Source: Climacium dendroides (taxonomy: Eukaryota > Streptophyta > Bryopsida > Hypnales > Climaciaceae). Taken from it: DNA of 64,000 nucleotides. Each line of letters begins with the position of its first letter. Positions within the stretch are counted from its first letter, which is position 1. Below are positions 52,500-64,000 of this stretch, one piece after another. The translations under genes were made by a program, and so were the position numbers. The notes beneath the pieces are model-generated. The model saw only the letters and a program-made list of their open reading frames with translations. It had not been told where the DNA came from and did not search any database. The stretch is taken from positions 14,012,001-14,076,000 of the forward strand of contig OX467082.1 of NCBI GenBank assembly GCA_950106755.1, read 5' to 3'.

Positions 52500-54187
52500 T
52501 GCTGACCCACTGAATGTGCAAACTCACCTTCTGGTGGTGCAAATTGCAGCAAAAACAGCAGCAACAGCAACTGGAGATGGTGATGAGGAGCTGAGAAACT
52601 GAAGGTAGTCCAGAGCCCAACACAAAAGCCAAAGGTTGATCGTTCACTCTCTCGCGGCCAGCTCAGGATAGTCATTTCAAAATTAATTTTTTTTAAAAAG
52701 AAAAAATCGTATATTGATAACCGGTCTAATCACAAAAATGCTGCTTTAGTTTAACCCCCAATGACAAATGGGCCAAAACTGCCAAGAATTTGAGTAATTT
52801 CTTTTTAATCTTCTCTTCTTGATTCTTGAGATCAAATAGAATTTAACCGTATGATCTTGAAGTTCACATTGAGAAAAAGCACCTCAAAAAATTTCAGATT
52901 ATTTGACCATACAGTTTAGGAGATAGTTAAGTTTGAAGTTTTACTTTTGCCAATGGAAATATAGGGTAGCATACTTTGAAGGAGCATATCTTTGTGAGAA
53001 TATTTTTGAAACGGTGTCATTTCTATGCTTAGTGAAAGATAAAAGAGTTAAGAATGTACATGTAAAATTTCACAATATTGAAAGCATTTTTCAATTCACG
53101 GGTGGTGGAGCTTGCAATGCATGTTGGTCACTGTAAGAAAAACATGAATGTGGACACTTATTTTCTCCTTCAACTCCTTGGATTTGCCTTTTTCCAAGTG
53201 GATCTGACCTTTTTGAGGTTGGCAAGATTTACATTGTTTGGATGATTTTTTAGTCCATGCCCAAAACAAAAACCTTGAAATGAGTTGTTAGCTACACCAC
53301 TTAACTTTTAAAAATCCACAAAGTAGAATTTGACTCAATGAAACTACTGCCATTGAATTTATAACATAGTTTATTTTCTAATAGTAAATGTTTATTTTAT
53401 TTTTAAATTGAAATTTGAAATTGGGCAACTTAAAAAAGATGTCAACGACTAGAAAATGGTCACTTGGGTCATTAGGGATCACCCCCCTTAAGGATGGGGT
53501 AGTCCAAATTTCCAAAATTACAGAGATGTATTTGAAAATGTAAATTAGAATAATAATTTAATGAAGAATTTCAATCAAAATTTGGATCTAATATTAAATT
53601 AACCATTTATTTATCAAATATTTAAATAAAATAATAGATTTATTTCAATTTTAATTTTAGATTGAATATTTATAATTTTCAATTTTTCACTTCAATTTTT
53701 ATCCTTTTAAGTTCAAAATTTAATTGTAATTATGATGATATATTCATATTTTGATTTCACATATTTACTAAGGTCATTTTTGAAGGATAATTTTTTAAAC
53801 TAGAAAAGTTATTTTTTGAAGTAAGCTCACTTGGAAAGATAGAATTTTGAGCCCACCTAGAATCCTTCAATTTTGAACCCACTTGAAAAGGTTGACTTAA
53901 TTTGAGGTCAAAATTCTTCATAGTTTATATACCTCACTGATCAAAATGAAATGAATAAGGATGTTTGCTTGCTATAAGTTTACAAGATCCATTTCAACAC
54001 TCTCAAAGCACACATTTGACAGTTAAGAGTTCTAAATTTGAATTGAAAGAAAAAAGAGAAATACATTTTAAAGATTTTTTTTAAAAGCAAGGATTCCAAA
54101 AAAATAAAATAATAATTTAGTTGTCTTGTCTATTGATCAATTGTAAAATATACACAATTGAGTTGTTTCTTAAAAATAAGTAAAATT
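52500..54187. other. OEP21 upstream region, then AT-rich spacer
   Basis: 52500-52680 is gene-like and probably the leader/promoter of OEP21. From 52681 the DNA is AT-rich. A TTAACCCCCAATG end at 52751-52763 looks like an isolated terminus of the TTAA-bounded family. No gene was found. Confidence 0.45.
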
Positions 54188-54678
54188 CTTACCCCTCCAA
54201 AATGCCCAATCAACCATTATAGTTGCTACCCAACTTTAGGGGCTATTTGGATCTCTAAAAAATACTTTTCTAAAGGTTTATATTTTTATCATATAGTAAG
54301 AATTTCATCAATGTTGATCATACAAATTGGAAGAGATTAGCATTCAAAGTTGGACCAAAAAAACATTTTCAAGAAGATGCTCAAATTGTTTCAAAAACAA
54401 GATTGTCCACAACTTTTTTACATATAGACAAAAGTATAATATTGAAGGAAAATTTTGTTTTGAATTTTTGTAATATTTTTTTGTTGCTTGTTGACCTCTG
54501 TTTTGTATCGTAGCTTTTGTTCATGGTCATGAATTGAAATAAAAATTATTTTTTCAAAAAACTAAATAATGTATTTTTTTAGATTTATCAAAAAAATCAT
54601 GATGAATATTGAGACCATACAAGCCTACCCAAAGTTCCATTTTGGCCCCTATAGGGCCAGTGGGACTCTAGAGGTTAA
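54188..54678. repeat. TTAA-bounded repeat family, internally deleted forward copy
   Basis: Carries the GCATTCAAAGT and TTTTCAAGAAGATGCTCAAA (54366-54385) landmarks and the right end CTAGAGG-TTAA (TTAA at 54675-54678). The left half is shortened. Confidence 0.6.
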
Positions 54679-55989
54679 TTAAGGATTATGAACAACTCTA
54701 TTGTATTTCAATATTTGTATAAACTAGTAATGCAATAATTTTCATGGTATTGTCTAAGTACTATATTTTTCTAGTTTATGTCACACCCTATACTATCACT
54801 TTCACAAAAGTATCAAAATTGGTGACAATTATCTACATGGAGGTCCAAAAACTAGGACATATTACCATAGATAAATGTTTCAAGACATTTGCCTTTAAAA
54901 GTGCAAAGGTCAAAAATTCCACTCGAAATATTCTTTGAGTTTTACCAACTACTCTCCTACAATTTCCATATTGAACCAATTTTTCAAGTACCAAGTTCAT
55001 TTATTTTGTCTATTTTGTACTCTAAATTTTTCTTTATAGATTTATTCATTGTATTTTTTTCAATCTTTTCCAATTGCAACCAATTATTTCCCCAATTCCA
55101 ACATGTAACTTTGAAGTTTGAACTAATTGCCAATTTTTACCAAACATTGATTTTGTCCATAAAACAAACTTGACATACTATGGGAATTCCATTGGCTCTC
55201 AAATTTTTTTTACACTAATAAAAAATCCCATAACAAATTGAAAATTTTTAAGGTATATAGAGATACAAGTAACACACTTGTACAAATGATTTAAAATAAA
55301 ATTTAGACATTTTTAAATTTCAACTCAAATTTATTGGTGAAAAAAACATTTAACACAAGTACAAAATTTCCAAGATTTTATAGTAAGAAGGATAAAAATT
55401 CTATTTAGAATTTTGAGTTAAGAAATTCACTCAAATTTCAAAATTTTATTGAGTGAGATAGTATTGACTGAATTATGAACTCAAATATGTACGTTTTTTA
55501 CAATATGCTCAATAGATTGAAAAGTGTACAAAAAGTCTCTATATTTTTTTTTCATGATTTTTTGGGAGATTTTTGGAGTGAGTTATAAAAAAATATAACT
55601 ATTTGGGGTTATATTTCAATCAATAATAATTCATTCAATCAAATTTTAGAATTTATGAAAATGATCCTATAAAAGTTTACAAAGAATTCTCACTATTGTC
55701 TTACCAAAGAATCTCAAAGATTTTGTACTTGTACTAAAAATTCTTCTTACACCAATAAATTTGAGTTAAATTTATTGTCTAAAAAATGACTAAACTTATT
55801 TAAGTTTGTTTGAAAAATCATTTTATGCAAGTGTGTTACTTGTACTTCAACATGTCCAAAAATTTTTGAAAAAAAAAATCTTATTTCTCAATTAGTAAAG
55901 GCAAATTTCGAAGTATTTGAAAACTAATAAATGCCATTCTACACTAAAAAGCGTTCAATTAAGCAATTGAACATAGTTTTTATTATTAA
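54679..55989. other. AT-rich spacer
   Basis: Nothing beyond low-complexity AT-rich sequence. A 94-codon open stretch (54889-55173) is rich in Phe/Ile/Leu and not recognisable. Confidence 0.5.
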
Positions 55990-56798
55990 ACTAGCGGTTG
56001 GCGCTTGCTATGCTACGCATTCACCATTAGAATTTCATTAGAATTTCATTAGAATTTTTATGTATTAGATAGAATGCAGAGTAAGAATTTCAATAAGTCT
56101 TCAAATAAAAATTACTAAAATCTTCATATAATTTTTTTATAAATAAGCATGTATTGAAATAAACAATAGAAATTTAATGAATGATGAATGAAATACATGC
56201 AATGATGAATACAATACATTAAAATGCATTAGAAATTTGACTCAATTGTTACAAACAATGGCAACCCAAATAGAAGAATTTAAAGGAAAAACTTGTAAAT
56301 CTCAAAAGCTTCGTGAACAATTTAATTGTTGTGAAATCCAAAATCAGTTTGATCTAATAAATTTTTCAAATCATTTGGTAGTAGCAATAGAAAATTGAAA
56401 TCAAAAGCTCAAAGCTTACAAAAGCACAAAATCATAGAAAGGCAAAAGAAATATAAAGCCAAGAAAGCAATGGAATTGCTACCTTTATAATATCACCATA
56501 CTGATCCTCTTTAATATCACCTCAATTGCAAGGACTATATTATTTCTATAATATCACCCATTGTAGAAAGTGATATTACAGAGGTGATTGTGAACTGCTA
56601 TTCTATTTCAATAATATCACATTGTGTGAAAATATGATTTTCTATGTATGCATGATTGGAAATATTTTTATAGAATAATTAAAATAATTTTTTTAAAGAC
56701 TTATCGAAATCATTATCATGCATTCTATTCAAATATATCAAATTTTTATTAATATGTGATACAATGAATGCGTAGCATAGCAAGCACGAGCCCCTAGT
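55990..56798. mobile_element. TIR element with 33-bp ends and ATTAA duplication
   Basis: The left end ACTAGCGGTTGGCGCTTGCT and the right end read inward ACTAGGGGCTCGTGCTTGCT both continue into ATGCTACGCATTC; 29 of 33 bases match. A perfect 5-bp direct repeat ATTAA flanks it (55985-55989 and 56799-56803). The 809-bp interior has no coding capacity but several ATAATATCAC repeats (56480-56620). The superfamily is uncertain. Confidence 0.75.
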
Positions 56799-58331
56799 AT
56801 TAATGGTAGCATTTGTGATATCATAGAGGGACTTATGATTTTAGTAGTATGATTGCTTATTAATAACTTTATGTTGAATTTTGTTAAATGTCAAAGCAAG
56901 ATTTCAAATTCCCTTCTTATTCCTTTTTTTAAACTTCCTACAAATAAACTACAAATTTTCAAACTCCAGAATATAGGTCTACCTAAAAACAACCCTAAAC
57001 TCTTGTCAATAAATGCTATACCTCTTAGGCAAGAATCTAAAGGGATTGGTTTTAGAAAGGGGCGTGATTCATTACTCTACATTTCTCATCCAGGTTGTCA
57101 CATTGAGCAAACCATCCATCCAGAGTTCTTGACCATTAAAAGAGATTTGAAGGCAATAAAAGATTGCAGATTCCCATGAGTTTTCGGACTATGGGGAACT
57201 CTAGGAACTCTACCAAACCAACAATATGATGTAGCCAAGACCATGCCATGTCAAATAATATTAATTAATTTTTAATAATTTTTTTGAAAAAATATTTTTT
57301 GTATTTTTTATATTTTTATATTATTTTAATATTCTGACATGTTCCCAGCCTAGTGAACAAGCCTAAGACAACCCTCCCATACCCTCAAATCTCTTCTAAT
57401 ACCATTTGATTTCTTTGACCGAAGGCCACGTCTAGTGACCCACCCAATGTCACAACCTTGTTTTCCATCAATGTGAATGTGCAAATTTTGTAATGAAGAG
57501 AAAATCAATTCCTAAAGTACCATTTACAAGTTAAAGAAGTTAATATTTAAAGTTAAAATATACTATAGGTATACTAATTTAACCTAATTAAAAAAAGATT
57601 AATGAATCACTTGAATGTGTTTGTTCACACCTTGTGGAGCATATCACAAAGTGGTAGAAATTCTATGTAAGATAGAACTACCCATTACCACCATTTACCT
57701 AATTCCCCCACCTACAAGTTCCTCCCATTTCCATCACTGGCCTATCTTATTACCACAATCTTACTCATCCATGATCATGATGGCAATGCACTGGGGAGCG
57801 GACACATCAGCCCACACTTCAACAATGGTCTGGTCATGCTTTACCAAGGGTCTATTCACAGTTTTACATTTCAGCTTTGAAAAATCACAAAAAATTCAAC
57901 TCTTGTCAGAATGTCTTTATTTTTTTTGCAATTGACTTCTCTCAAGCAATTCAATCTCTGAAAAATATGAGAGCTCATCAATAGCTTCTCCAAAGTACCT
58001 AGATAGCAATAATGGGTAGTTCTACCTTAATTCAATTAGAGCTGGTGCCTCTCTTCAACGAGTAACAGCAAGAGAGTGGCTGCATGATTTCAATTGGTGA
58101 TGTCGGTAGGCTTTCCAATCGTTCCGTCACTTAAAGCAACACGAAAGTCTCCGTATGTTTGTGCAGACACTGCCGTTTCAGGTGATAACTTAGGAGCCTA
58201 TGATATGAGAGGCTCTGTCCATGTAGCACTGGCTCACTTTTTGAGTAACTAAGGTCCCACTCAAACTTTCTCACATCTGTGAAAGTAGGTAGGACGTCCC
58301 TAAATCGTCCACCTGAGGGCTGAAACTGAAT
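56799..58331. other. spacer with a short inverted pair
   Basis: 57668-57687 and 58010-58029 are inverted 20-mers with one mismatch (TAAGATAGAACTACCCATTA). They enclose 322 bases and may be ends of a small TIR element without visible duplication. A GC-richer patch lies at 58080-58330. No gene was recognised. Confidence 0.4.
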
Positions 58332-58560
58332 TTTGGGGAGGTGAAGCTTCTTGAAACATTTTTCAGTAAACTTTCCTTGAAAGACAGGCGGAATTGGCAT
58401 CTAACCCAAGTCGTTTCATGTTTTTTGAAGCTTTGTGGAATTCGTTATGAAAATTTGAAATGGAAATGGCATGCTTAGGGCTCTCAAATTGCCCACCCTC
58501 AAAAATGTACATTGCTTGTACATGGTTGAAGGCTACAAAAAAAAGCAACATGTACAAACT
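58332..58560 (+). repeat. gene-proximal dispersed repeat, copy 3 of 3
   Basis: GGCATCTAACCCAAGTCGTT (58396-58415) and the following TTTGTGGAATTCGTTATGAA match copies at 7992 and 42086; the similarity continues to a CAACATGTACA motif. Unlike the other two copies it has no intact gene beside it, only a GC-richer patch on its left. Confidence 0.6.
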
Positions 58561-58834
58561 ATGTACATTTAAGGAGGTGGACGATTTTAGAGCATGTGCA
58601 CTAATAGAACCTCCTATCTTATATTCAATACACATTGTCATGTGATCTATCACGACCCATTGTCACAGTCAAATGTGGTCATCATTTCATCTTCAATCTT
58701 TCATCATGTCATCTTGAATGTTATCATCCGGTTTTGTAAGACTTCAACTAGCTATCAAGTCCTATTCTTCTAAGTGCAATGTTACATTGCAACAAGTCTT
58801 TGTTAGTATAGTGTAAGGTAGAAACACCTGTAAA

Positions 58835-59130
58835 GTGTAGCTATTTCCAACCATGGTTGTAGGAGATTTTCAACTAAAGCTTGGAATGCTTTTTTTTTCT
58901 CCTTTTCAACGTTGAGACTAATGAGGAGATGACACATGTCTCAAAACAATGAATAAAGTAGTGAGTGGGAAAGTAGTTCTTGAATGATTGGAATTCAAAA
59001 ACTCTAGACATTGGCTATGGGCTCCAACTACTTTTTGGCTCCCAAAAAACATAAAAGTAATAAATTCCTAGGCCTTATATTTTTTGGAATTATTTCCAAA
59101 ATTGAAATTATGGAAATAAAATTTTGGAAA
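58835..59130 (-). repeat. dispersed repeat D, copy 2 (inverted)
   Basis: Reverse complement of 43480-43790 with many substitutions. The shared blocks include ATGACACATGTCTC (58928-58941) and the GTAGTGAGTGGGAAAGTAGTT stretch near 58960. No terminal motif was identified. Confidence 0.6.
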
Positions 59131-59275
59131 TAAAATTATAGAATAATTATATTTCCCATATTTCCTATTTTTCTATAGAGGAAAAATATGTGTCCCCTTA
59201 TATTGCTCATCACATATCACAAAACTGCTTAAATGACTGGATATGGGTGTTTCTATTTAAAATAAAGGTTAGTAG

Positions 59276-59506
59276 TTTTTTTTTGAAACATAAGGCCTCC
59301 AAGGGCCACAACTTGACTTACATAATATAACAACCAAGGCAATCTAGTGTAATAAGCCTAGGAATTACACACCTTGAGCATCCCCATTAGGAATAAGTGG
59401 AAGAATAAACCTCCTCCCTATGCATTGGCATGGTAAGCCTCCATGTAAGCAATATTAGCATGGGAGTTGAACTGGGAACCTCACAAGTCCCTATCACCCA
59501 GGGTAG
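59276..59506 (-). repeat. short retroposon-like sequence with oligo-A tail
   Basis: On the minus strand about 220 bases end in a run of nine A (59276-59284 as T on the plus strand). A box B-like GTTCAACTCCC lies near the other end (complement of 59462-59472). This fits a 5'-truncated tRNA-derived SINE or a similar retroposon. Box A is not convincing and no duplication was found. Confidence 0.35.
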
Positions 59507-61492
59507 TTTTAGGTCATTTTGGACCAAGGTTACTAGCTTTTATCAATAGTAAAGAATTCTTTCTTCAGTCCACAACCAATAAAGTGGTGATTGATTCCAA
59601 TAAAGCACTATTTTTTTGCATTTATATAATTAAATAAGTCTAAAAGAACAAGCTTATTGACCTCATTTCCATTGAATAATTTTAGTTTTAGTTTTGAAAT
59701 TTTCAAAGGTAGTATAGCTTGCAATATTGACTAGAGTAATGAAGTTGTTTGCATCCATATTATATTGTGTTTCAAAGTTGGAAGCTTGTAACCATGATTC
59801 TAAATGTAGAATGGCATAAAAAAAAAATTTAACTATAATTAATGGTGTGGTCTCTATATTTTCTTAAGTATGAAATTTCATCACAGACTTGCAAAAAATT
59901 CAAATATTTAGAAGAAGATATGATTTGCAAAAGATTTGCGAATTGCAAAATACTAAATAAAATTTTCTTTTATATATAGTGGTGAAATAGAAGAAAGTGA
60001 ACGTATGACTTGGTGACTCACATTTTTCTTACAATGTTATTTTAGGAAATATTTTGTATTGCAAGATCAAATTTAGATTTAGTAAATTCATTTTATTGGG
60101 TTTAAAAATTTGTGTATATATATAACTTGATTGCATTGAAGATTTGATTTGATTTTTTTAAGTTCATCTTAAATTATAGAAGTTATTGACTTTTGAAGTT
60201 GCAATATGGACTTTGGCAAACATGAAATGTAATTTTGGGGGGATATTTTTATGAAAAAAACATATTATTGAAATTACCAACTTACCATATGCTGTATTCA
60301 AGGATAAGAGGCCTAGAATTCATTTCTTTATAATTATGAACTTTTAAAGGGTGTAATTTCAATCTTTTTTCCAAATGTCTATATAAGGGTCTTAAAAAGG
60401 TATTCTTTCAAAAAAAATTAGGAAACCCACATGTTAACAAATATATTGTTGTTCATAAGCCACCCAACCATGCATATACCCAAGAAACAAAGAAAGATTT
60501 TGAAGGTTGAGTTTATAGTTACAAACTTGTTCTTTTAGGGTTTAGATAATTATATTCTCATTTGATATTATTTAGCCTTGTAATTGTAAGGAGAATGAAA
60601 AGTATCTAATGAATGAGTTTGAGCATTTATAAAGAAACAACAAATGCACATAATAATCCAACCATTGAATACGTAAACGGCTCAATAACAATAGGCATAT
60701 TATTTTGAGGTAGGAAAAGGTATCAAGACTCTTAGAAATGACTGACTTTTGGTACACTTTTGTACCAAACTCACTTTGCATACATCACCCCTAAAACATA
60801 GCCAAGGAACATACCTCTCGTATGAAGACATCTAAAATTAACAAGGCAAACTACTTGCCAAATCAAATATTCTTTAAATGACCAATCGGGACTAAAATTT
60901 TAAGGTTCTTATCATTAGAAGCACATTAAAAACACACTTTTTATAGACAAAAGAATATTTGGACTTAGACTTTTTGACAACCAAATAAACATATTAAAAC
61001 ATAAGCTAAAAGTAAAAAAAATGGAGATCAAAAACAAATTATGCTTGAGGAAGGAAATTCATGCAAATTCATTTGTATTTTTGTCATGTTGTTAGCCTTC
61101 TTAATCATTTAATACCTAATCTTTATTAGAAATTTTGAATATTTTTGCTTATATCTTTGCACAATTGCAACTTCATCAAATAGGTCATAAAAGGAGGTTG
61201 TCTTTTTAAAAGTTTGAATACAATTTTGGATGATTGAAATGTTATTCAAGTAAAAATTTGTTGAGAAATGATCTCTATATCATCTAGATTTGGGACTTTA
61301 GACTACTATGAGGTTAAGTATAATTTGGTGTGTCCTATAATTTTTGTCATTTAGCTTGCTTCTAAGTGACATGATCTATTTTGGGTGTTGAAAGTCCAAA
61401 TCCAGATATTCTTGAGCTTCTATATATGAATATTCATGCGATCCGCTGATAATAATCTGTAGCTCTAATTCCAAACCAATCAAAAGTTAGTA
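59507..61492. other. AT-rich spacer
   Basis: No gene or defined element seen in about 2 kb of AT-rich sequence. Confidence 0.5.
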
Positions 61493-62516
61493 CTCCCTCC
61501 ATTCCAAAATGATCTTCATGTTGAACAAAATGTTCTAGATTAAGGCTAAAATTAACATTAAAAAAAAATCATTTTGCATTGTAAGTAGAGTTCAGTGCAC
61601 TTCTAGTATTCTAAAACCTTTGAATTTCAGAACCTATTTCAAAGTGCAGTTTGGAAGTATTGAAAAATAAAAATTTTGACATTTTCAAGGAACAACACTA
61701 GACACTTAATTGTTGATTGTGAAGTGTCATTTTGTAGTTAGTTAGTATGGATTTAAGACCATGTGTGGACCTCTATACCACCTCCCAAAGCTTCGTCTCC
61801 TTCAATCTTGCAAAAAATAAGAACAAACAATGCTGATTGATCCCTTCAATCATTTCATCGTTTTTCAATTGATGATTGCATAAATGGAAGGGAACTATTA
61901 CTTAGAGTTGTTTCATTAGTCCCAAACTAGTGGTTGGCATTTGCTTTGCTACGCATTAACTATATTACTTTCATCAATTTCTCATGTGATAGAATGTAGA
62001 TCAATAAAGTATGTATAATCTTTAAATGAAAATACTATCATTTTCATACAATATTCCTTGGAAATACATATATTGCGCAATAGAAATTTTTTAAAAATCT
62101 TTATATCATGATTAAAGAAAATATTTATATCATAATTTTCACAAAAAAAATCTTTGAAAACATGAAAACATTGCAAGGACACTACCACTTGATAAATTTC
62201 TTCACTCACAAAGAATGATGACTAAAATTGAAGAATTGAAATGTAAATTTGTCAAATTGCAAAAAACTTTGTAAATACTTTGTTGTAGAATCCAAAATTG
62301 CTTCAATCTAACAAAGCTTCAAATCATTTGGTAGTAAGAAAAGAACATTAGAATTAAGAACATTCAAAGCTTAGAAAATCATAGAATTGTGAAAGTAAAA
62401 TGAAGTGTGAAGTCAAGAAATATGAAATTTCCATAATATCAATGTACCTCTGTAAGATGATCATTTCGGGACAAAAAATTGAGGCCGATACGAAGATCAT
62501 TTTGTGATGGAGGGAG
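61493..62516. mobile_element. mariner/Stowaway-like TIR element, 1024 bp
   Basis: The left end CTCCCTCCATTCCAAAATGA and the right end read inward CTCCCTCCATCACAAAATGA, each followed by TCTTC, form TIRs of ~25 bases. TA dinucleotides flank both ends (61491-61492 and 62517-62518). These are the classic ends and target site of plant Tc1/mariner-derived elements. About half of its length (61925-62450) is a different, nested repeat, so the original element was only about 0.5 kb. Confidence 0.8.
61925..62450. mobile_element. nested, 3'-truncated copy of the 55990 TIR element
   Basis: Starts ACTAGTGGTTGGCATTTGCT (61928-61947) and continues TTGCTACGCATTAAC, like the left end at 55990. The interior also matches, for example CAAATCATTTGGTAGTA (62330-62346 and 56369-56385). 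The right terminus is missing. It lies wholly within the mariner-like element and therefore inserted later. Confidence 0.65.
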
Positions 62517-62697
62517 TATTATATTTAGAGGGCCGGTTTGCCGTGTCCATTGAGGATGCCCTGCTCCTCAACGCTATGGCATAAGCCGAGTCGTAGGGAA
62601 TGTGCAGTGTATTCCAAGGAGTGTAACCCGGCGCACGCGTCGGCAAGTGACTGGTCTGACAGTCAATCACAGTCATGTGATGCTTCTCCTCCACGCC

Positions 62698-62776
62698 ACT
62701 TTATAAATGAAAGGCCTGCTTCCCTCTCTACTTCTCCATTTTTTCCTTTCAGTCTGTCTGTCTATGAACTCCGGCC
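62698..62776 (+). promoter_or_regulatory. TATA box and leader of a gene at the window end
   Basis: A TATA-type motif ACTTTATAAATG (62698-62709) is followed 30-60 bases on by a pyrimidine-rich leader (CTTCCCTCTCTACTTCTCC) and by a short upstream ATG at 62764. That ATG opens a 17-codon frame overlapping the presumed start at 62777. The arrangement is typical of a plant core promoter; transcription itself is inferred. Confidence 0.5.
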
Positions 62777-62809
62777 ATGACGGATGTATCCTCCGACCAC
62801 GCTTACGAC
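62777..62809 (+). CDS. possible first coding exon of an unidentified gene
   Basis: ATG with GGCC just before it, then MTDVSSDHAYD, ending directly at a strong donor GTAAGTGAT (62810). No following exon can be assigned with confidence, and a long first intron would carry the rest of the gene past position 64000. GC is gene-like throughout 62520-64000. The protein family is not recognised. It could be non-coding leader only. Confidence 0.4.
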
Positions 62810-64000
62810 GTAAGTGATCGCTGGTAGCTTCTGCCTCCTTTGAATGTTCCCGTTGCTCTGTTTGTATCGTAAATCTTAAAAAGCTTCGCAGCTGAAGATA
62901 TATTTTATGCCTGCAGCTTTAAGTTGATGTGTGGAGAAGGCTGGAATTGTTTTAGTCAGTCGATCAGTCCATCTATGATGTCGTCGTTGTCGTCGGCCGA
63001 TTTGCCTTGCCTAGCTAGCTGCTATGCATTCTCAGCTTCGAACTGCTTTCTGTACGTTTTCGTTTTCTTTCCTTCCGGTTTGCTTTTCTACTTTGGAGGC
63101 TAACTAGCTGAACACGTGGGTGCTCATTTCGATGACGACCTCTATACTTCTTTGACTACAAAAGGTATATCATGGCGTTTGTCAAGGTACGGTGATGGTC
63201 GCGTTTTACGTTTCTAGCCTTTGAAGCCTTTTGTGTAGATAGACTCATATCGATGGAATTGATCCGTTGTTGCTGTAATGATAGTTCGTGCAGAGTCTTG
63301 CACCCTGTCGGTGGAATTTATCCGTGTGGGTCCAGTTGTGTGCCGATGACTGTTGTAGAAAATGTACATCTTTCTCCAGCTGTGAAAGACAAAATGTACC
63401 GTATATGCACCTGGATTAATTCTGCGCTTGCAGTACTGATCGATGCAAATAGAAATCTGTCAATGTTGACGTCGAGCAGGGAAGTTTTCATTCTTTCTAA
63501 CTTTTGATGACCACTGCCGATCGATATGGGCGATTAGGCTCACGCTTCAGGTATTTAGGATGAAACCTTTAGACAACATCAGATATACTGTATACACAGA
63601 AATGGAAATGAATCACAGACAAGGAGAATTACTCAAGTACAGACAATTGACCGGAAATCCTAGTATAAGTCGACAGGAATAACGGTCGAGTGCTGTGGAT
63701 TGACACTATTAACCCCGGCGCATACTTCACCAACATTCGGTTGATACAGAAATGAAAAGCGTGCACACAGACAGTCTGTATTTAGAGAAAATCGTCACGG
63801 TTATAGCTTCCTCGTGAAGATTGCCGGTAACTTTGACCACTGCCCGTACCTGCATGTGAAGTGTGCCGTTGCCGTTTCCACGACTGGGGTTGTGTTTATA
63901 AGGTTGCCGGCATGAAGATTTAGGGTCTTTTGTGTGCGATGATCGATCGTTGGTCACTATCTGGCATTTTCGTTTTCTATTGAAGGGTGACGGCAGTTCT
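62810..64000. other. gene-like region, probably intron of the edge gene
   Basis: Composition resembles the gene regions rather than the deserts. Open stretches (63253-63507 on plus, 63727-63957 on minus) show no recognisable domain. No TIR or tandem repeat was found. Confidence 0.35.

Noticed and set aside
52220..52675. 151-codon minus-strand frame across OEP21 exon 1
   Set aside because: The OEP21 N-terminus (METSLRYN) lies in another frame with a proper splice donor, so the longer frame is a coincidence.
57615..57935. 106-codon plus-strand frame
   Set aside because: No recognisable domain, and it lies inside a possible short TIR pair; it does not reach the standard for a gene.

Overview
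This window is nuclear DNA of a land plant. Four gene models with plant-type GT-AG introns or plant-specific families lie in very AT-rich, repeat-filled DNA. They are a phosphatidylinositol 4-kinase alpha, a phytepsin-type aspartic protease with a plant-specific insert, an ankyrin/Raf-like kinase, and the chloroplast outer-envelope channel OEP21. Short introns, long AT-rich spacers and a ubiquitin-like/zinc-ribbon/RING relic suggest a non-seed plant such as a bryophyte or lycophyte. That placement is an inference with low confidence.

Layout: 1-8 kb is AT-rich spacer with a SINE-like end, a CACTA-type MITE (5308-5426) and a decayed single-frame coding remnant (5490-6449). 9.2-20.8 kb holds the 26-exon PI4K alpha gene (+). 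21.3-28.5 kb is a repeat desert dominated by a ~0.92 kb AT-rich family bounded by TTAA, plus a mariner-like element. 28.6-32.1 kb is the 12-exon aspartic protease (-). 32.4-39.2 kb is again repeat desert with more TTAA-bounded copies and a short-period satellite. 40.3-41.6 kb is the intronless ankyrin kinase (-). 44.4-52.5 kb is a mosaic: a truncated duplicate of OEP21 exon 1/intron 1, a frameshifted UBL-RING pseudogene, a foldback repeat, a near-perfect palindromic CACTA MITE, and the intact five-exon OEP21 gene (-). 52.7-62.5 kb is AT-rich DNA with TIR elements, one nested in a mariner-like element. 62.7-64 kb looks like the promoter and first exon of a gene that runs off the window.

The genes are ordinary housekeeping genes with no evident joint pathway: PI4P synthesis at the plasma membrane, vacuolar/secretory proteolysis, kinase signalling, and plastid metabolite transport. 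I assembled the exon models by hand. Each was checked for frame continuity (total coding length divisible by three, final length near the family norm) and for splice dinucleotides.

I did not find a convincing undescribed molecular system. The most interesting items are the TTAA-bounded repeat family, the duplicated and stop-disabled OEP21 exon, the UBL/zinc-ribbon/RING relic, and a GC-AG intron in PI4K alpha.
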